Assembly: GCA_019454045.1 (NCBI GenBank)
Contig: SKCR01036125.1
Span: 1 to 64,000, forward strand
Direction of reading: 5' to 3'
Origin: Zanthoxylum bungeanum
Taxonomy: Eukaryota > Streptophyta > Magnoliopsida > Sapindales > Rutaceae
DNA length: 64,000 nt
A program made the position numbers and the translations under genes. Positions 59,895-64,000 of this stretch are shown here, piece after piece; the first letter of the stretch is position 1; every line of letters starts with the position of its first letter. The notes beneath the pieces were generated by a model, which had not been told where the DNA came from, did no database searches, and saw only the letters and a list, made by a program, of their open reading frames with translations.

Positions 59895-60303
59895 AAATAT
59901 ACATCCTCTCGAGCTCGTCCTCCTGGTAAACATGTAAAACAGAGAAACTAAGAGTGGGGGGTTAGATCGTTTGCACGACCTAGTGACTGTACTGTTGAAA
60001 ACAGAAATTGAAATACTTTATGAAACATTCATTTTTCTGAAAATGAAATCATCTCAAGAAAATAGATCTTTTCTGAAATCTCTTTCGTATCTGAAAATAA
60101 AAGTTTCTATGATACTTTTTTGAAAACTCTTTTTTTGTCTGAAAACTCTGAACGTTTCTGGAAAACTGAGTTCTTTCTAAAGCTCTTTCATAAAATTATT
60201 TCTCTGGAAAATGTTTTCATAAAACTATCATTTCTGAAATCATTTCTCTGAAAATCTGTCATTAAAAATCTGTTTCTAAAAATCTGCTGAAAACCTGACG
60301 CAT
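59895..60303. other. Flanking sequence with TCTGAAAA repeats
   Basis: At 60030-60300 many copies of TTTCTGAAAA/TCTGAAAAC-type words. No coding region. It lies between two LTR ends and may be part of another LTR. Nothing further recognised. Confidence 0.5.
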
Positions 60304-62676
60304 TGGGGCATTACTGTAAGGGTTTTTAGCAGGTATTATCGGGTAACGCAGCGGAACGAGAAAAATATTTTTTTTTTAATTTAATATTTTTCTTGGGTTA
60401 TTAAAATAAACTAATTTATTCTAATTACTAATACCCAAAAATTCAGTTTTTACCCAAAATCCATAATTTTCCCCTGATTGCCGTGAGACCAAAAATGTTT
60501 ACATTTTGATCATTTTAGTCCTAATTTGTCAAATACAAATTTAAGTGATTTCAAATCATTACCAAAATGATTTATACATATCATATACATCAAAATACAA
60601 CTCACAACAAAAATCCCCAAAATCCTCCAAATTGCCGAGAAGCCCAACAAGTTTGAACATTGTTCATTTTGGTCCAAATTTATTAAAAACAAGTTTAGAT
60701 GATTTCCAATCAACAACAAATTATTTGTATATCTTATATACATCATAATACAACACATACATGAAAATCCCCAATTTTGGTTGAGGTATGAAACCTAATT
60801 TTTCAAATTAATCCAATTAACAAAATTAATCAAATCTAACATTTTAATCTAATCTATACAACACCAAACAAATCTCACAACTTTGAAATAACTCAAGAAC
60901 AATTCTAGGTCATCATTGAGTGGCCTAACAACTCTAGAATGACAAGAAGATCATCAACTGATCAAAAGTGTGTTTATACACCATTTACAAGCATACTTTA
61001 TTAAACATACGTGCATACATCTTTCATTCAAGTTTCCAAACTTCACAACACAAACATAAGAGAGAGTGGAAAAATATGTGAATAACAAATGTTGTAGCCA
61101 AGAACAAAATAAATAATTTTTCTTCTAATGGAAAGTTGGAAATACTTATTTATTTGCAAGATTTTTACACTTTCTTCTTGGTTTATATTCTTTTTCTCTC
61201 AAGTCTCTTTTGTTTATGTTTTTGGAAGCTTAACACTTGTGTAAAGCAAATGAAAAAATGATACCCTTAAATACTTAGGTTTGGCCAAAATTTTGGCCAA
61301 AAAAGAAAAAGATAGTTTGTTAATTTTATAAAATAAAATTAAAGAATTCAAATCCAATTTGACAATCTTTTTCTTTAATAAAAAAATCAAACATTAACAC
61401 TTAGATATTTCCTAATCAAATTACCAACTTAGATATTTATATTTTTAATTACTTTAATTATTTAACAATTAAATAACTAATTAAATACAAATATCTTAAT
61501 ATATGTATTATATTTACTTTAAATAATCCAAATACATATTTAATGATATATGTCAAATATCATAATTTGACAATTAATTAATGTGTATTTAATAAAATCA
61601 TATATTAAATACAAATATTAATTAGGAAATGATCAAAAGATCCATATGCATGTATCTTTTGTTTAACTGTTAAATGGTTTATAAATAATCAATATTATTC
61701 ATAAAAGATTCACTAGTGCTCTACGAGTATATTTCATTAGTGAGACTCTATAGGTTCAGGCATATCTGTCACGAAAAATAATTTCATGTCCATAATCTGC
61801 CCACCCGTAAATTATGATGAACACGGATAAACTCACTGAACCATACAGGTCGAGGTCATTGCATACGTATAATCCTTCCGTCATAGGTATCCGAATTATT
61901 CCAGAGATATATATATATAAACGTCAAATTTCTATAGATATAATCACGTCGACGTTTCTATTAGCAATCTCTTAATAACACTTAAAACTAACTTCAAAGT
62001 GTAACACTGGCCCATGGATTTAACAAATTGCTAATTCCATATTGAATACCTATGCTCTATCCACAGAGCTGAAGGATTCTATCTTGACACACATAAGATA
62101 TCCTGAGGATCATTCAACACCCAATGAATAGGTAGAGGTCTGACCTAAAAAGGTAGGTGACGTGACTACCATCAAAGTATGAAGGATATCTCATTTATCC
62201 ATAGTGGTATCTCAAGTCAAAAAATAATATGTGACTCAACCCGAGAAGATTCTTATTGCGTTGGTTTAGCATCCGTTAAGAATCTTCGGTGAGTCATTAA
62301 GTGTTTATCCGATATAAACACCTACATGTCTATACGAGTCTCTAAGACTCATGGTTCATTGAGAATCAACCATTGAAATCCAAGATTCCATTATACGACA
62401 TGTACATGTCTCAGCGGGTTTACTTATTGACCAAGTAATGTAAACCTTGACCAGGAACAGTTAATAAAATGATATTGTTATGATACAACTCAATGTCAGT
62501 TGCGACGCTTTTACAACTGTATCATAACTAATTATTCTAAGGTCAATTACGTCTTTACCATATATAAAGAGATGTTATATTATAGAAACATTTTATTTTA
62601 TTCATAATAAAATGTTTACATTAGTATTTATATGGAAATACATAAGAAATTGGCGCTCCGAGCACCAACCCTAACA
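60304..62676 (-). mobile_element. 3' LTR of a - strand copia element related to family 1
   Basis: On the - strand it starts TGTTAGGGTTGGTGCTCGG at 62676, almost as the family-1 LTR at 32925, and ends near AGTAATGCCCCA at 60304. The interior matches family 1, for example around the AAGATTCTTCGGTGAGTC region (62280). Length about 2.37 kb, compared with about 2.54 kb for family 1. The left limit is less certain than the right. Confidence 0.75.
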
Positions 62677-62692
62677 AATTCTCCCACTTGCT
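62677..62692 (-). other. Polypurine tract of the - strand copia element
   Basis: On the - strand AGCAAGTGGGAGAATT directly precedes the LTR start. Confidence 0.85.
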
Positions 62693-62699
62693 CTAGCGC

Positions 62700-63262
62700 C
62701 AATATCGATTGTATCTCATACCCATCGACTCCACATGTTTATCAAACAACTTCAGTGGAATGGCCTTGGTAAGCGAGTCTGCAACATTATTTTCACTCTG
62801 GACCTCGCACACGATAATGTCTCATCACGACACAATCTCTCGAATGATGTGGTACTTTCGTTCCACATGCTTCAATTTCTGATGCGCCATCAGTTCATTT
62901 GGTTGCGCAATGGCTCCATAATTATCACAGTATAACAGAATCGGATTCTCAATATTTGGGACAACTCCCAACTCTGTGATAAAGTTCTTAACCCAAATAG
63001 CTTCTTTTGCAGCTTCAGAAGCTGCAGTATATTCCACCTCTGTGGTGGAATCAGCTGTAGATCCATGTTTGGAACTTTTCCTAACAAACTACACTTCCAT
63101 TAAGGGTAAACACAAATCTTGATGTAGACTTTCTATCATCAGGATCCGATTAGAAATTTGAATTTGTATACAAATTAACCTACAGTTCATTTCCTCCATA
63201 TATCAGAAACTTATCCTTAGTAACTTTAAGATACTTTAGGATATGTTTAATGGTCATCATAG
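62700..63262 (-). pseudogene. Copia RNase H remnant, - strand element
   Basis: On the - strand: IKHILKYLKVTKDKFLIYGG just after the RT deletion, then stops, DPDDRKSTSRFVFTLNG, and from 63037 an open stretch MEYTAASEAAKEAIWVKNF with LYCDNYGAIAQPNEL and HVERKYHIIREIVS, the copia RNase H signature. It is not in one frame. The polypurine tract follows at the expected distance. Confidence 0.88.
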
Positions 63263-63435
63263 TCAACACCAGGATGTTGCGTGTAACCTTTAGCTACCAG
63301 TCGGGCCTTAAAGGTTTCAACTTTTTCGTCAGGCCCGTGTTTCCTCATATAAACCCATTTATAACCGATATGAACAATTCCTTCAGTAGGCTGAACCAAG
63401 TCCTAAAATTGATTCAGATACATAGAGTCTAACTC
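63256..63435 (-). pseudogene. Copia RT N-terminal fragment, core deleted
   Basis: On the - strand: IGYKWVYMRKHGPDEKVETF then KARLVAKGYTQHPGVDYD, the start of copia RT up to the place where ETFSPV is expected. There the text jumps to IKHILKYL of RNase H. The fingers and palm, including the YVDD motif, are missing (about 600-700 bases by comparison with the family-2 pol). Confidence 0.85.
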
Positions 63436-64000
63436 TTATTTTATGGCCTCTTGCCACTTCAAAGAGTCGATGTCCAACACCGCTTCTCTATAGTTATAAG
63501 AGTCAGTCTCTTCAACTAAAAGAATATCAAGACTCATTTCTTGTATCACATACAAGCGTTCAGGAGGTGTAGATACCCTTTGGGACCTACGGAGTGCGGG
63601 TAATGAAGGTTCTTCCATTGGTTCGTTGGTCTCAGGTTGTACTTCATCAAGTTCAACCAGTCTATGATTACCTCCCTCAGTCAAAAATTCTACCTCTAGA
63701 AATTTTTTGAAGCGAGCTACGAATACATTTCGATGTTCGGTATCATAGAACAAATATCCTTTCGTATTTGAAGGATATCCAACAAACCTAAACTTTTGCC
63801 CTCGAGGCAAAAGCTTATCCTACTGAGCCACCCTGACGTACGCAGGACAGCCCAAAACCCTAACATAATTAAGATTCAGTTTCCTATCGGTTCATATCTC
63901 ATATGGAGTCGTAAGAACAAATTTAGAAGGAATCTTATTCAAAAGATGAGCGGCAGTTAAAAGAGTATAACCCCATAAGTAATATGGCAAATCTGTAACA
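63436..64000 (-). pseudogene. Copia integrase C-terminal part, - strand element
   Basis: Enters from the right edge. On the - strand: LPYYLWGYTLLTAAHLLNKI and VLTTPYEI, a stop, LNYVRVLGCPAYVRVAQ, a stop, then an open frame of 124 codons from 63810: FRFVGYPSNTKGYLFYDTEH, NVFVARFKKFLEVEFL, LVELDEVQPE and the linker to RT (LKWQEAIK). The catalytic part lies outside the window. Dead copy. Confidence 0.9.

Overview
The window looks like repeat-rich nuclear DNA of a flowering plant, probably a eudicot. It is AT-rich and almost entirely made of LTR retrotransposons, with plant-type primer sites (tRNA-iMet for copia, tRNA-Asp for gypsy), CACTA and hAT DNA transposons, and captured plant gene pieces. 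I found no intact stand-alone host gene, no rRNA or tRNA gene and no CRISPR array. Most reading frames are decayed transposon frames.

Layout. (1) 1-6893: 3' part of a Ty3/gypsy element of the Athila/Tat type on the + strand. It has a broken pol, an intact 182-codon accessory frame of unknown function (2022-2570), a LOG-type cytokinin-activating enzyme gene (2831-3484, one stop codon), a long 3' noncoding tract and the 3' LTR (4772-6893). (2) 6894-9104: start of a related element on the - strand (gag, tRNA-Asp primer site, LTR). (3) 9105-16725: copia LTR fragments, a hAT MITE with a perfect 8-bp target duplication (12380-12718), one end of a CACTA element (13946-14110) and a gypsy-like LTR sequence. 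(4) 16726-22336: 5' LTR, leader, gag and protease-integrase of one copia family (here family 0), fused at about 22337 to a truncated LTR of another (family 1).

(5) 22337-59894 is one nested block. The outer shell is a mostly noncoding copia-type element (family 1). Inside it are a family-2 solo LTR (24705-26758, duplication GCCTT), another solo LTR (28569-30952, GTTAT) and, within its 3' LTR, a full-span family-2 copia element (35230-59656, GTCGG). The family-2 element carries a Pack-CACTA transposon in its 5' LTR (35820-41188, AAT) and a second, oppositely oriented family-2 element exactly between its 5' LTR and primer site (42513-52282, CAACA). Its own gag-pol remnant lies at 54479-57902.

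(6) 60304-64000: a - strand copia element whose LTR is related to family 1, with the reverse transcriptase core deleted.

The two most notable contents are the gypsy element carrying a LOG-like gene behind an unknown cysteine-rich frame, and the Pack-CACTA element carrying GAR1 exons fused to a complete small membrane/coiled-coil protein frame. All boundaries were read by eye; similarity statements are visual, not computed.
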